Below the pieces are notes generated by a model, which worked only from the letters and a program-made list of their open reading frames with translations, was not told the DNA's origin and searched no databases. Positions 43,471-55,761 of a DNA stretch of 64,000 bases are shown one piece after another (position 1 is the stretch's first letter; each line of letters begins with the position of its first letter). The DNA is from Sialis fuliginosa (taxonomy: Eukaryota > Arthropoda > Insecta > Megaloptera > Sialidae), in contig OY540811.1 of assembly GCA_961205875.1 (NCBI GenBank), positions 17,601,248 through 17,665,247 of the forward strand. Reading direction: 5' to 3'. Both the position numbers and the translations under genes were made by a program.

Positions 43471-45889
43471 CATGCTTTAACGAAATTAATAAATAAAGAT
43501 GAAATTGGGAAGATTTAAGGAACAATAAATTATCGTACCGTTCATTTGACAGGCTATGTTATCGGTAATTTCTTTTTACTTGCAAATAAAAGCTTGATAA
43601 TGTCCATAAAAGAGAAACAACTTAAACGTGTTACAACTGATGTGAATAAACTGAAATATTGAAAGATAAATAACGCGTCTCTCATATCAATTCGCGGTTA
43701 GCACCGTATATACATATATGGATATTATTGACCATTATCGTATTAGCCAAATGAATGTTGATATTATTAATTAATGGAGCGTTGTATATATTTTCTGCAT
43801 ACAGGCGCTGGAAAGTGTCTCTGACGGAAATCAATATTAGTAATAAACACATTTTTATACATAAAATTCGAAAAAAAGTTACTAATGTTAAGTACCACAA
43901 TGGCAGAAATTTATTGGCAAAACTTTGATTTAAAAATATATTAAACATAATAATTGTGAAAATATGATGCCTTGATAACAATAGACCACACCACTTGTGT
44001 GTAAGAAATCAATGAAATCAAACAATAAATAACGGATGATTTAGTCATTATTCCATACATATAATATCTAAAAAAACATTTAATAAAAAATAGTGGTGTC
44101 ATGGTGTCTAAATACTTATGGTCAGCAGTGTGCATGTGTTTACAATTACATCTAATTATGTTAATAATCATTAAATAACAATTAATAATAATAAATATAT
44201 AATTTTTCATTCAAAAGTATTGATACATATTTGTAATTATATATTATTATCACGTTAACTGCCACGTGGTAACACGTGTAAGTACTATGATCAGTCATAA
44301 AAAATAGCATTACATATACTATTTTACAATTAATTATAGATTTGATGGTATTATTAGTTAACAAAGTTTTTCCATAATATCCGATAAATTTTTTTCTGCT
44401 ATTTCTGATACATACACGAGTATATGTATGTATATATTTTTTTAATTTAAATACATGTAATTTTAGTTTTTTTTCATCCATTAAAAGTAACTTATTAACT
44501 TAAGTTACATTCATATTTAAAATGATATTAAAATATACTTTCTAGTTCTTGTATTTATAACTCGTAATATGTAATTTAGTTTAAAGAGTAGGTAAGGATT
44601 AATAAATTATTCATTCAGAAACTAATTGTTTCTACTTGTCGAGAAAATCTTTACAGCTGGGCTGACAATAACTCTGAATATCTAAAATAAGGATATGATA
44701 CATCACTTTTTGTATAAATAATACTTTTATTACTTTTATAATATCTATAATTTAAACGATTTTAATTAACACTAAACATGCAAATGCACTAATTATAAGT
44801 ATAGCATAGATAGAACAATCAAGTTGCCTGGATCCTTGGCATAATTAATGTGAACGTTAATAATTATTAACCTATTAAGAAGAAAAATACTGATGTAACA
44901 CATTGCTAGAAACATTCCGAGAAAATTATTTATTATTCTACCATCGTGCATTCACTCCCATTATAAATATCATTGTACTTATTTCTTCTGGCAGTAGTAA
45001 TGTTTATAATGTATAAGGTATATAAATTTATATATAATATCTTTTCCAATTTATTATTTAAAATTAGCTTGTATTTAAATACACTCTTTATAAATCATAT
45101 ACACTTTTTTTAAATCGTTTTTCTTAATAACAAATTATACTTAATATACATATATTATTTTCAAAAAAAAATGGTTTTATTAATTTTTATTTTACATACC
45201 TATTGATTGTTTGGATGTTTATATAAATATTGGATATTAAAAATCACATTAATTTATTTACTAATAACCGTTCTCTTATACTCGTATTATTAAATGAATA
45301 AATAAATACTTAAATAATAAAATATTCTTTATTGACCTAGACTTTTTAATTACTTATAAATAATAATGATCTAATTAATATCATATTTACTTCCAGCTAA
45401 TGTTCTTAGATTTAATTTACATTTTATTGCATAAATTATAAAGTAAATATCTATTTGCAACATAAATAGCCACTCAAACGTATTTATAATTCAAGTATAA
45501 CACCTGATAGTATTTTCTGCGATTCCCTTATGAAGACTTCACATAAATACATACATTAATACACATAAAACTGTGTCAAATAGCAATGTAACGTCCATGA
45601 ACTTGATAGCTATAACCAATCCATCTTTCTTCAATTCAATATACTGTGGATATCGTACTTTATATTATAAGGTGAATATGACTAATATTGATTAATATTG
45701 CTTTAACTTCAATTAAAAATACGAACAAGTGCAGGTAAGACTCGCGCCCTGAGGGTTTTGTACCGTTATATAAAACTTAATTATTGACAATAGTTACAAT
45801 GGATTTGATTCCCAAGGCGTCTTAAGTTAAAAACCGAAAATTATATTTGTCACGTAATAATTCCACATAGAATTAAAAATTAATGATTT

Positions 45890-46215
45890 TCGTATTTTTT
45901 CCTTTACTTGTGTTAAGAGACCTTCCTTTGTACCAAATTTCAAGATTTTAGGTCAACGGGAAGTACCCTATAGTCTATAGGCTTTGATGATCAGCCAGTG
46001 AGTCAGTCAAAATACGTTTTGTATGACCGTATCTTTTTTTTGAGTTGAGTTAGAAACTTGAATTTTTACAGGACTATGAGGCTGTAGATCTTAGTATTTG
46101 ATATTATTTTGAACTTGATACCTCTAGTGGTTCCTGAGAAAATAGTGTCTTGATGAAAAGACATACAGACAAACGGACAACAAAGTAATCCTATAACTTA
46201 TATGGAATCCTAAAA
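45890..46215. repeat. Dispersed repeat with ACAGACAAACGGACAACAAAG tail-like end
   Basis: A block of about 320 bases runs from TTTGTACCAAATTTCAAG through GTCAACGGGAAGTACCC and AGCCAGTGAGTCAGTC to CAGACAAACGGACAACAAAG. The ending (…GGAC…ACAAAGT…ATCCTATA…TCCTAAAAA) resembles the ends at 19610-19665 and 61930-62010. It is non-coding; the family is unknown to me. Confidence 0.5.
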
Positions 46216-46788
46216 ATTAAACTAAATTTATTATAAAATTGTGCCGAGTGTAACCTAGGCCATTATTTACTTTCTTATATTTATAAAGAAGTATTGTAAT
46301 AAACAACAATTTTCAAATTGAGATTTTGATGAAAATGGATATCTTGAGAGTCCATGAATTCAGTTTTACACCACAAATGTCCATACTATATATGTATAAA
46401 TATATTTTCTCTTGATTAATGCGTCAAATTAATTTAGTAACACAACTTGAATTTAACTTCAACCCCAGGGTTTATCATTCCTATTCAGTTTTGACATCAA
46501 AGACAAGTACTGCTATGCCTCAAAATATACCTAACGTATACTTAATGAATATTTGCGGTGTCCGCTGCGACATTTGTATATTATTCAGTAATACGGTCGC
46601 CAACATACTCATTACATATAGAGGTAAACCGAGAGGGTACCAACTCATTTTCAGAATCCTATGCTAAAACAAAAATGGGGTTATTGAGAGAGGATTTTGG
46701 TTTCACTAAAAATTGAGTGAAGACAAAAATTAGTTTGTCTAGTTTAAAGATAAATATATTAGAAACCCTTACTTACGTTAAAATTTAA

Positions 46789-46860
46789 TTGATTAGAAAT
46801 TGTCGCACCTTCTTTTATTAATAATAATAAATAAAAGAAGGTACCATAATTTCTAATCAA
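46789..46860. ncRNA. Perfect-armed hairpin, candidate small-RNA precursor or micro-MITE
   Basis: Two 13-bp perfect stems, TTGATTAGAAATT with its complement and ACCTTCTTTTATT with its complement, are separated by a symmetric 5-nt internal loop and closed by a 10-nt loop (46820-46829). The 72-nt size fits a pre-miRNA. A tiny foldback transposon is equally possible. Confidence 0.35.
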
Positions 46861-49143
46861 TGAAAGTTTATTTTATAAAGCTTTAATTTCTAACAAAATA
46901 AAATCACAATGAAATTATAATTATGTTATTTTGATTCTGATCTAATGAGTTTTAAATTAAATACTTTGATACTCTATTAAAGTTTTTTTAAGGACACTAT
47001 GATAGTTGAAAATTTTTGGTATAAAAATAAATTTTAGTTCTGATTAAATCCACTTAAATAGGAAATATAAAAATGTTCTTCAATTTATTAGTAAAGATGA
47101 AATATTGATACTCATAATTTTTTTGGTTTCCTAGAAAATACTACAATAATCAAATACAAACTCTGCAACCAAAAACAATCAATCGACAAAAAGTGAACTA
47201 AAGGCCTCCATACACTACCCAATCTGACATCAAGTCTACAGGGTCGATTATATATATAAAACACTACTTACTATAATAGTACCCTATTTACCCCCACTCT
47301 ACAAATCGGCCCTGGAGATTGGGTGGTTTTTTAAATAATCGATTATTTATATCATTTGTGCCCGTTTTATCTTTTAGTCATTCTCAGGTTTGATAAAAAT
47401 TTGCTACATTTACTCTATTACACTCACTGACTACTGTTTCCATACACTTTCAACTGCATGAAGGTCTGTTATTTTCTACGGACAATGAATCACATGCCGG
47501 TAATTTTATATCACTCTCTCTTCAAATTTAAAGCCCACCTTCTTACATTATTTTCACTTCTAGGGTAAATGATACAACAAAGAAAATTATTTAGTTGAAA
47601 TTAGATGGCCACCTTTGCCACTTCAGTTCACTTAGATATTAGTTATTATTTTCTATATAGTTAAAATGTATTTGAGTGTAGTTTTTACTTTTTAGTGAAT
47701 TGTTTTTGTTTTAATATGGTTTTATGAAATTATATATCTGTGTTTTATTTATTGAAATATGATTTTATTTGTTCTAATTTCACATAAAGTTTTTGTTGTT
47801 ATTTATTGTTTTATTTATATTTCAAATGCCAATGAAGGTTTGTTTATATTTAATTACTTGTTTATTATTAGTGCTCTAGTTAATAATCAATTAATATGCA
47901 AATAACATTTACTAAAATGTCGTTTCTTAATCTTCGAACTTCACATAGGGATCTAGTTAATTCAATTTATGTTATTTTGGGGTCTATTGAGACTTTAAAA
48001 CCCACTGTGGAAATTTAAAAGGTTTTTTTTGTATAATTTAAAATAATTGTTGATTTTTGTTTTTATTTTGACCGCACGAATTGGATTTACAAATAAAACT
48101 AATATTCGAATCGTTTTAATGGTGTCCATAAACATAAAAAATAAAAAATTGTAGACCTCCAAGAAATACACCTAACAAATAAAAACAAACAAAAATTGAG
48201 CGCATATTTGCCTAAATCGTCGATGTGTCCAAAATTGAATAGGAATAATTTTATTAAAAATAATAATTCCCATTAAAATTTTCAAAATGTGACATTTGAA
48301 AGATTTTTAAATATAAGATCAAATGTGACGTAAAAAAATTAAAAATATACTTTTTGTAAAGTACAACAGAAAAATACATATAGTGTTGAAATAAAATGTT
48401 CCATAGAAAATAATAAAAATAAAATAACGATAAATATATAGCGTCATTTTGGTCTCGTAACTTTGAATGACCCTTATTCCTGAACTATTAATTTTGAATG
48501 AATACCATCTTTTTTAAAGGAAATTTTATTTATTATAAAATTTAGTTTTGTCCATTTCTACCGTATCTTTTCACTGCATTGAAAATTTAAACGACGTTTA
48601 TTTATGTATTTTGTTTTTATTCATTATAGGTGTATTTTTGGAGGACCTGCATTTGTGTTTAGTGCTAAAATAATCGCCGCAAATATTTTGATATTTTATT
48701 AATGTTTTAAAGTAAAAAAATCAGTTTTTTATCATACTTTTATGTACGAGTACAAACATTATTTTCTTGACCAATGTTTCCTCATACTGACATCTTGTAA
48801 GAATATATTATATTACATTCTAATGTTGAATTAATATTTACAATGTATTGTATTATTATATACATAATCAAATGATCACACATAATGAAAACATGTATGG
48901 AACTTATTGACACTTCATTCTCATATTTTCAACTAAATATTTACATTAAAACAGTAAAACTTAATAACCTCTTCACAAAAACAATAATAAATATCAGATT
49001 ATATAGGTGAGATAGTATGATGATGTTCAATGTAATAAAATTAATCATATTGTAGTTGAGTTTTAGCCATAAAAAAGTTCCCGTTTCTAGTGTAACATTA
49101 CTGTAACTACCAAAACGAATGATTTAATTTGATGGTTTATATT

Positions 49144-49404
49144 CAGTGGTGCGTTATAAAAGTGGGAGGTTCAAGGCAGAATAAGTATTCGGGGCCTCCA
49201 TTAAAAATATTTTTTTTTTCAAATAAAAAAAATTCAAAAATTTATAACATTTAAAAAAAATTATTATCATTTATTATTCTCTTCAAGCAATTTTTAAAGA
49301 TATTCACATACAATTTTTCACTTTATTTAAATACTGACCCCCCCCCCCTTTACTTCGGAGCTCTAGGCAGTTGCCTAAAGTGCCTAATGTGTAACGCGCC
49401 ATTG
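49144..49404. mobile_element. hAT-like miniature element, 261 bp
   Basis: CAGTGGTGCGTTAT at the left mirrors GTAACGCGCCATTG at the right with three mismatches. A C11 run sits at 49338-49348. The flanking duplication is not clear. Confidence 0.6.
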
Positions 49405-50222
49405 TATACATAAGTGATTATGAAAATAAAAATCAGTAATGGGGGTTGCCTGTATGCATATCAGAGCAGGAATAAAGAAATATGATTAAGATATAAAAAT
49501 AATAAACTGTTTTGTCTTGTATAGTTGAACAATCTAGAAATTTTGTATTTGAAAAGTCAATTGTTTATTTTAATGCATTTTTATTTATTACATTTAAAAC
49601 ATTATGGCAGGTTGGAAATTACACTTAAATATCTATTTATTAATTTCTTTTTTCAATTTTTGCATTAAATTATTGAATTATTTTTTAATAAAACAATAAT
49701 AAACATTAAAAAATAAATATTATATTTAATATTGACCATAAAAAGTATCTCATTTACAATTTAATAGATAACATTTGCTACACATTAGCAATATAGAAAT
49801 AGTGAAAGTAAAATTATTCATCCGAAACATTTTTTCACTAAATATCTAAATATGTATACCTTTTACTTTTAATAGAATTAATTAAATTATGCTGTGTACC
49901 AGTTTAAGCATGTCCTATCAGCTGATGTTAATGTCATTGTCATTATTTTTTATATAACAGCTCTTTTATTTACATATAAAAGAGAAAACGACTCTCCACT
50001 TTTTATTGTTTTTAATTTTTTTTCTGCATGATAAATCATTTTTTATTCAGCATGTATGCACATCATTTGTTAATTACAACAATGTGTATAATAGGTACTG
50101 TATACTGCTTTCGTTTATTTTTTAATATTACATATTTACATTGTAATAACAGCAATGTAGTGGGGTGAGTAGTATAGGAAACATGCAAAATTTATATGGA
50201 TAAATAAATTCATTGATAAGTG

Positions 50223-50241
50223 CCCCCCCCCCCCCCCCCCC
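50223..50241. repeat. Homopolymer run of 19 C
   Basis: Nineteen consecutive C follow AAGTG, about 260 bases upstream of the first visible protease exon. The length is uncertain for technical reasons. Confidence 0.9.
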
Positions 50242-50500
50242 AGCCGTTTTGTGAAAATTGAGGAAAGAAGTTTTAAAACATCGGAATATTAAAAATTTTG
50301 AGAAGTGAAGAGTAAAAAAAGGTGTTTCAGTTACACTAGAGAATTTTTTACATCTCTCACCCTGGTTTAATCACTGTAAATTAATAACAATAAATATGTT
50401 TATCTAAGATACGAACCTAAATAAGTATCATAAATATTCGATAGATGTCTGTACCAATATATTACTCCATTTTCATTTTAAACATGATCCTCTATTTTAG

Positions 50501-50652
50501 AATGTGGGAAATCATTAAGACGTACGAGAGAACCTAGAATAATTGATGATGACGACGCTAGAATTGAAAAAATGCTGACAGAAGAACGTTTTTCTGAATC
50601 AGGAAGAATTATTAACGGGCGTGAAAGCCCAAAAGGCGCCTGGCCTTGGCAA
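50501..50652 (+). CDS. Protease exon 1 of those visible: pro-region linker and activation site
   Basis: The acceptor is ctctattttag and the donor CAA|GTATGT. It enters with two bases (completing probably Glu) and reads [20 protein letters not shown], then a linker, then [18 protein letters not shown]. The new N-terminus after cleavage would be IING, a variant of the usual IVGG. Confidence 0.9.
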
Positions 50653-53600
50653 GTATGTACTGAAGAAAATATAATTATGTGCCCATCAAAAGCCACACTA
50701 AAATTGAATAAATTGATGTTTTAATTGTATTAATAAATAAACGACATGCGCTTTTGTAGATACACATTAACAATATTTTGTGTATATAAGTTACTGGCAC
50801 CAGTCTTGAATGCGTCAAAAGCAAGGTATATTATTTCTGGGGATTAGTGAGTTACTTTAATGTAATTATCATGAACTCATGTTACTAATAAAACAACTAA
50901 CTCTGTATTAAATCAATTTAATTACCAAAATCCGCAAATATTCTTTTTCTCCAGTAATGAACAACACTTGTTAATGATTACAAAATGATAAAAAAAAACA
51001 TTGTAAAACATTTACATAAGAAAATACACTTTTCTTGATAGTGTGCCGAACCGCGATAATAATTTGTCAACTTTTTTTAAACAAAATGATCAAATATTAT
51101 CATTAAATCACGTTGTTAGACAGTTAAATGTATATACTTAGATTAATATCCAGTAATGGTAGTAATCAAATATCAATAAATATTTTTAATTCAGTACATT
51201 TAATTTAAAAATGTTCAATACTAGGGTATTGTTCACGACTGTACTTTAGTTGTACATTCAAAGTATTAGCAATTTTGTTTTGCACAAGTGAATTTTAGCA
51301 ATAAAACTGTAAAATTATATTTATAAAATTTATTTATTAAATATGATGAATGTGATATGATAAATAATAAGGAATTTTAAATAACTTTATATTAATTTCC
51401 ATTCTTCAGTTGAATCCGTGTTTATCAATGTGTACATCTAAATGATTTATTAAAAGCAGTTTAATTAAATATTTATTAAATACAGTTGCACAACCTGTTC
51501 AATGAAAATGAAAATCCATCACGTTTTTAAATATAACTATAATTTGAATACAGGTATCTTTGGAATTGTTACACCCAAAATTTGGGTTCGTTGGACACTG
51601 GTGTGGAGGTGTTCTAATTTCAACCGAATGGATTTTAACGGCAGCTCATTGCATTCACAAGTAAGTTATTGTTTATATAATGTATGTATTATGCATGCCA
51701 TTTTTAGACTTACTGAAGTATTGGTTGTTATAAACTAGACTTTTTTTGTTTTAATAATTATAATTATTTATTCTTCATAAAAGATAGGTAATGCAAGATT
51801 TAAAAAAAAATTATGTAGCTTCAAAACAATTCTTTGCGGTAGAGATTGTTCGAGTTTTAAACTATACTAACTCCCAGATTTGTCATAAGAAATTGGGATC
51901 TCAAAGATTGCCCTAACCAAGGACAGTCGATTTTTAAGTAGCATTGACATTCTTATCAATTCATAATTTTCTGGTTTTTTTTTTTATTAAAATGATTATA
52001 TTATGTTAACCCAAAATTTTTCTTTCGCGTGTAATTTATTTTCAAAATATCTTGTACGCTAAGAGTTACCAACTGTAAATTGTATAAGTTAAAGTACCAC
52101 TATTGTAAATTTCAAAACAAATCCATAGAGAATCACAGAAACAATACCCTGTTGAAAGTGCTCGCCAGCTAACTAATTTTATTCAATTTTTTTATAATAC
52201 CAGATAATACAAAAACATTTATGAAACGATATTTAATGAGAACAATCATTTAAAAAAGTTCTTCAATGCAATTTGGACTGATCTAATTCCGGAATCCTAC
52301 AAATCGTTGAACCATCACCGACAAAAACAATAAACTCAAATACGTGTTAAAATAAATAGTACATTTTCGGTGCATGTTTTTTCATAGCGGAAACAACAAC
52401 TAAAGTTTACATTTTTTTATCAATCACATTCACATACAATTACTTATTGACAAATGAACGTCAAACAGTACACATGAACGTCTTTGACATATAGTACGTC
52501 TAAATATCACCAAGGTAATGTCGTTGCACTATATGGAAACATTTCGCAAACTTGTGTTTAAAAAAAAACATCTCTATACTGACCAAGGTTTGGTTTTTAC
52601 TGAACTATACTTGGAAGTTATGTACCTATACGCGTTGGGTGAATATACTTCAATTATCACAAGGTTTTGTTGTGGTAGACACAGCGGCATTCTTTGTATT
52701 CGTTTTATCTTTAGGTACATCTTTAAGATTTTTACTATGCATGTATGAGAAATATATTTTCATTATTAATATTATTTTATTGAAATATTTAAACAGATTT
52801 TGAGAATTTGCTGGTTTTGTTTTAGAAAAAATGATAATCGTCTATAAATGTTATTTTACCTTCAAAAATGCAATACAAATTAAGTTATTCTCCCTGGCAC
52901 CCCCTGGGGTTAACAATGTATATTACTGCTCACAAAATTAAAAATCTTTTTGACAGTGAATCTGTATCTGACTAACATACGAATCATTACAGTATCTAAA
53001 ATAATGTTTGAGTGGAATATTTAAATGCTCGAACGGGACTCGAGCCTAGCTAATTTAAAACAGGTGGGACGTTTGGCAATCATGTGCAGAACATGCATAT
53101 GATTATTTAGTTTTCTTATTATACATTATACAGTAATCTCTTCATTTACACGGTCTCCATTTACGTGGATTTACTTTTACGCGGTTAAAAAAGTTTGGAA
53201 AAAATGATGGAAAGATTTAAAAAACACAACGTAATGGAACAATTTTTATTGCTCTGTTTTTTTACATTTTTCATGGAAACAATTAACCGCGTAAATGGAA
53301 TAAACTGTATATTATACCTGCGTACATTTTAATTCATTTATTGTATAATACATATAACAATATATGGTCCTATAAATAATATGTATGTGCCAGCTGTGAA
53401 ATTAGGAATAAATCTAACAATAACATATTTTTAAATAGTTTTAAAAAACTAACTGATAAATATTTTGCGGTACAATAAACTGTTGCATATTATTTTGTAT
53501 TTGTTTTTCTTGATTATTTGTATCCCATTACTATTATTGTTAGGTATTGTATAAGATGATTTATTTATTTAATTGTTTGCTTATAATTTTTTTTCTGTAG

Positions 53601-55761
53601 TGACATATTCAATTTACCAGTACCAATGCTATGGACTGCTTTACTCGGAGACTGGGATAGAGAATTAGAAGAAAAAACCGAAGCTAGGATTCCAATTGAT
53701 AGAATAATCATGCATGAACGCTTTCATAATTTCCAACACGATATCGGTAAGTTTTTTTATATTATATTGATTTTTACATTCTAAGGCTTCATACGAAATT
53801 TAACTCTTTCATAAATGTTTAAAAATGAGACCGTATTTATTTTTTATAATTTCAAATAATTTCAAATTGTGAATTTAGCTGTCTTCCTTTTATGACGTAA
53901 GCATCCACTATGAAAGGGTATTTCGAAATTCAATCCCTACAACTAATGTTTGTAAGGAAAAAATATTTTTTTGATTGGATACTTACTTGAAACTTAAAAT
54001 AAATACTCGACAATACAAATGAAACATGTATTTCAATATTTCCCAAAATTCAATCCCTGGAGGAGTTTCAAGGGGGTGTAAATTTTTTTTAAATTGTCAC
54101 GATTTTGTATAATGAATAAAAACCAAAAAAAAATAATTAATATTTTATCTCCTGTCACGTGGGGGTGAGGATTTAGTCACAGATTAAGAAATCAAAATAC
54201 ATAATATGATGTATTAACAAAACGTTTTGTACTAAGTTCCTATAGCAAATAGCTTGTGTGATAATGGGATATGAAAAAAAAATCTTTTTTTTTGTTGTCA
54301 TTTTCCTTTCTAGATGGTTTATAAATTATCTTTTGAGCACACTTCAATATATCATTGTAAACTTATCTGAATAAGTTAATGAACCAATACCAAAGTCCAT
54401 TCAGGTATCGAAACATTGTTTATTACAGCACTATTAAAGCTTTCCCGTCCTGTAAACACGACACAGAGCCGGATTCGCACCGCATGTCTGCCAACTACCG
54501 ATACCAAAGTGTCAATAGCTCGGCGGTGCGTGGCGACGGGTTGGGGACGCAGCACCCACAGCGGGGATCTCTCACCGCGGCTACGAGAGGCGAGAGTGCC
54601 CCTTCACACGAATGCTCTGTGCAAGGATCGGTATGAGCACGCTGGAGTCGTTATACGCAATGGACATATCTGTGCGGGACATTTAGATGGTTCTACGGGA
54701 ACTTGTGTGGTAAGGATTCGATTATTAACATATCGTCATCTATAAGTTTACACACGTGAAAAGACGAGAAGAGAGTCAGGTAAGTTTCGTCTCGATCTCG
54801 AATTTTACAAGTGACAATCTCGTCTCGAAAAAAAATTAAACCATCTCGTTACGTACATGTGATCGAGACCAAGAAATGTATCATCTAAGCTTGTAGTCCT
54901 AGTTTTCTTCAAAACAATTTACGTTAAGACGAGCCCGGATTAATTACAACATATTGAGTGTCTATACCTGCCCCTGGCTTCAAAAACTACCTATCTGATT
55001 ATATAATGTAACATTTGAAATTATTAGAAGCAATCGAGTTTTTTTAAACAAATCATCTTTACAATAGTCGTATGACAGTCAAGTCATTAATTATGTTGGA
55101 ACAATGCCTAATAAGTATTTTTTGTATCCAAATAGCGAGGTAAATGCTTTTTTACTTAGCAAGTTCCTAGATGTTCTTTGCAGCATCTATTTTAAATGTC
55201 AATAATTTATTAATAACTCAAGTAATGTGTCATAAATGAATAGAATTTATTCAATTTTTTGTCTCTTATCTATGGTAATAAAAAACCATAGATGATGTTT
55301 AAAAATCATTACTAACGATATGATTGCTTGACTTTTTTTTTTATTTTGTTATTCTCTTATTAATTAATAACTGATAACAATTGTCTATATATTTCGGGTT
55401 AAAAATTCAACTACGACTCATTATGTAAAGGTCTCCATTCCCAACCTTGCAAAGTTTCAGAATTACTGTTTTATATAATTTTTAATGATGTTAGAAGCTG
55501 ATTTTAGAAAAACTTATTTAAATATAATATGTACTAGATATGGTCAAGTAACTATCGATACATTTGTATTTGTATACTTGATATTCTATTTTTTAGGGAG
55601 ATTCGGGAGGTCCTCTGCAATGCGTAAGTCCTGAAGGAAGATGGTACGTTGCAGGGATCACTTCTTTTGGTTCCGGCTGTGCTCAACCCGGATTACCAGA
55701 TGTCTACACACGCGTCTTTCACTATCTTCCGTGGATTAGAAAACATGTTGCCAACATTTAG
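50501..55761 (+). CDS. S1A (trypsin-fold) serine protease, 5' incomplete, 5 exons
   Basis: Joined exons: 50501-50652, 51554-51660, 53601-53746, 54429-54709, 55597-55761. All are GT-AG and in one frame, giving 282 residues and TAG. Visible in order: a pro-region cysteine (CGKSL), a ~35-residue linker, the activation site SGR|IING, His57 in LTAAHC, Asp102 in HDIALLKL and Ser195 in GDSGGP. C122 of RTACLP should pair with the pro-region cysteine, as in modular proteases. Position 189 is Gly (STGTCVGDSGG) and 226 is Asp (GLPDVYTRV); residue 215 is Phe in SFGSGC. This is not a trypsin pocket. A secreted or membrane-anchored modular protease is likely, but N-terminal modules and signal sequence lie outside what I can recognise. 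Confidence 0.93.
50653..51553 (+). other. Protease intron, 0.9 kb
   Basis: AT-rich, with no recognisable element or exon. Confidence 0.85.
51554..51660 (+). CDS. Protease exon with catalytic histidine
   Basis: The acceptor is ttgaatacag and the donor ACAA|GTAAGT. It encodes [20 protein letters not shown] with the Cys42-Cys58 pair and His57. It begins in phase 0 and leaves two bases. Confidence 0.94.
51661..53600 (+). other. Protease intron, 1.9 kb
   Basis: It contains a TA-flanked miniature element (53131-53307). A tRNA-like B-box word in antisense (53031-53046, GAACGGGACTCGAGCC) could be a SINE remnant. No exon is seen. Confidence 0.85.
53131..53307. mobile_element. pogo/mariner-like miniature element, TA-flanked, 177 bp
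   Basis: The left end CAGTAATCTCTTCATTTACA and right end CGCGTAAATGGAATAAACTG are imperfect inverted repeats bordered by TA. TTTACGTGGATTTACTTTTA words repeat inside. No coding. Confidence 0.65.
53601..53746 (+). CDS. Protease exon with catalytic aspartate
   Basis: The acceptor is tttttttctgtag and the donor ATCG|GTAAGT. It encodes [20 protein letters not shown], then [19 protein letters not shown]. Asp102 is the D of HDI, completed as HDIALL with the next exon. Confidence 0.93.
53747..54428 (+). other. Protease intron, 0.7 kb
   Basis: AT-rich. CAATCCCT occurs twice (near 53930 and 54050), perhaps a short dispersed repeat. Nothing else was seen. Confidence 0.8.
54429..54709 (+). CDS. Protease exon: middle of catalytic domain
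   Basis: The acceptor is ttattacag and the donor GTG|GTAAGG. It encodes [34 protein letters not shown] and [17 protein letters not shown]. It is GC-rich compared with all other exons here. It carries residue 189 (Gly), two before Cys191. Confidence 0.93.
54710..55596 (+). other. Protease intron, 0.9 kb
   Basis: It holds the second GTCTCG-type repeat (54779-54860). The remainder is AT-rich and featureless. Confidence 0.85.
54779..54860. repeat. Dispersed repeat rich in GTCTCG, copy 2
   Basis: It starts GGTAAGTTTCGTCTCGATCT and repeats CGTCTCG and CATCTCG. It is related to the copy at 3404-3510. Confidence 0.45.
55597..55761 (+). CDS. Protease terminal exon with catalytic serine
   Basis: The acceptor is ctattttttag. 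It starts [20 protein letters not shown] and includes [20 protein letters not shown]. It ends [13 protein letters not shown] before TAG at 55759-55761. The chain ends soon after the C-terminal helix, so no extra C-terminal domain exists. Confidence 0.95.
   Translation, partial: GDSGGPLQCVSPEGRWYVAGITSFGSGCAQPGLPDVYTRVFHYLPWIRKHVANI

Larger units (their letters stand above)
36241..50500. other. Region between CenG1A and the first visible protease exon
   Basis: About 14 kb of AT-rich sequence. It may be intergenic in its first part and protease intron in the rest. It holds inserted elements (39288-39564, 39878-39949, 40975-41882, 43207-43470, 49144-49404), a hairpin (46789-46860), a dispersed repeat (45890-46215), an AAT microsatellite (37713-37730) and a C19 run (50223-50241). 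No coding exon is supported; one weak candidate is given under findings. Confidence 0.7.

Noticed and set aside
43682..44481. Series of minus-strand open frames of 89-99 codons
   Set aside because: Compositionally AT-biased translations (Ile, Tyr, Asn rich), with no splice structure or family resemblance.
45720..45745. Strong donor-like GTGCAG|GTAAGA
   Set aside because: No acceptor or open frame before it.
46419..46667. 82-codon open frame as a gene
   Set aside because: No recognisable domain and no start context; kept only as a weak exon candidate.
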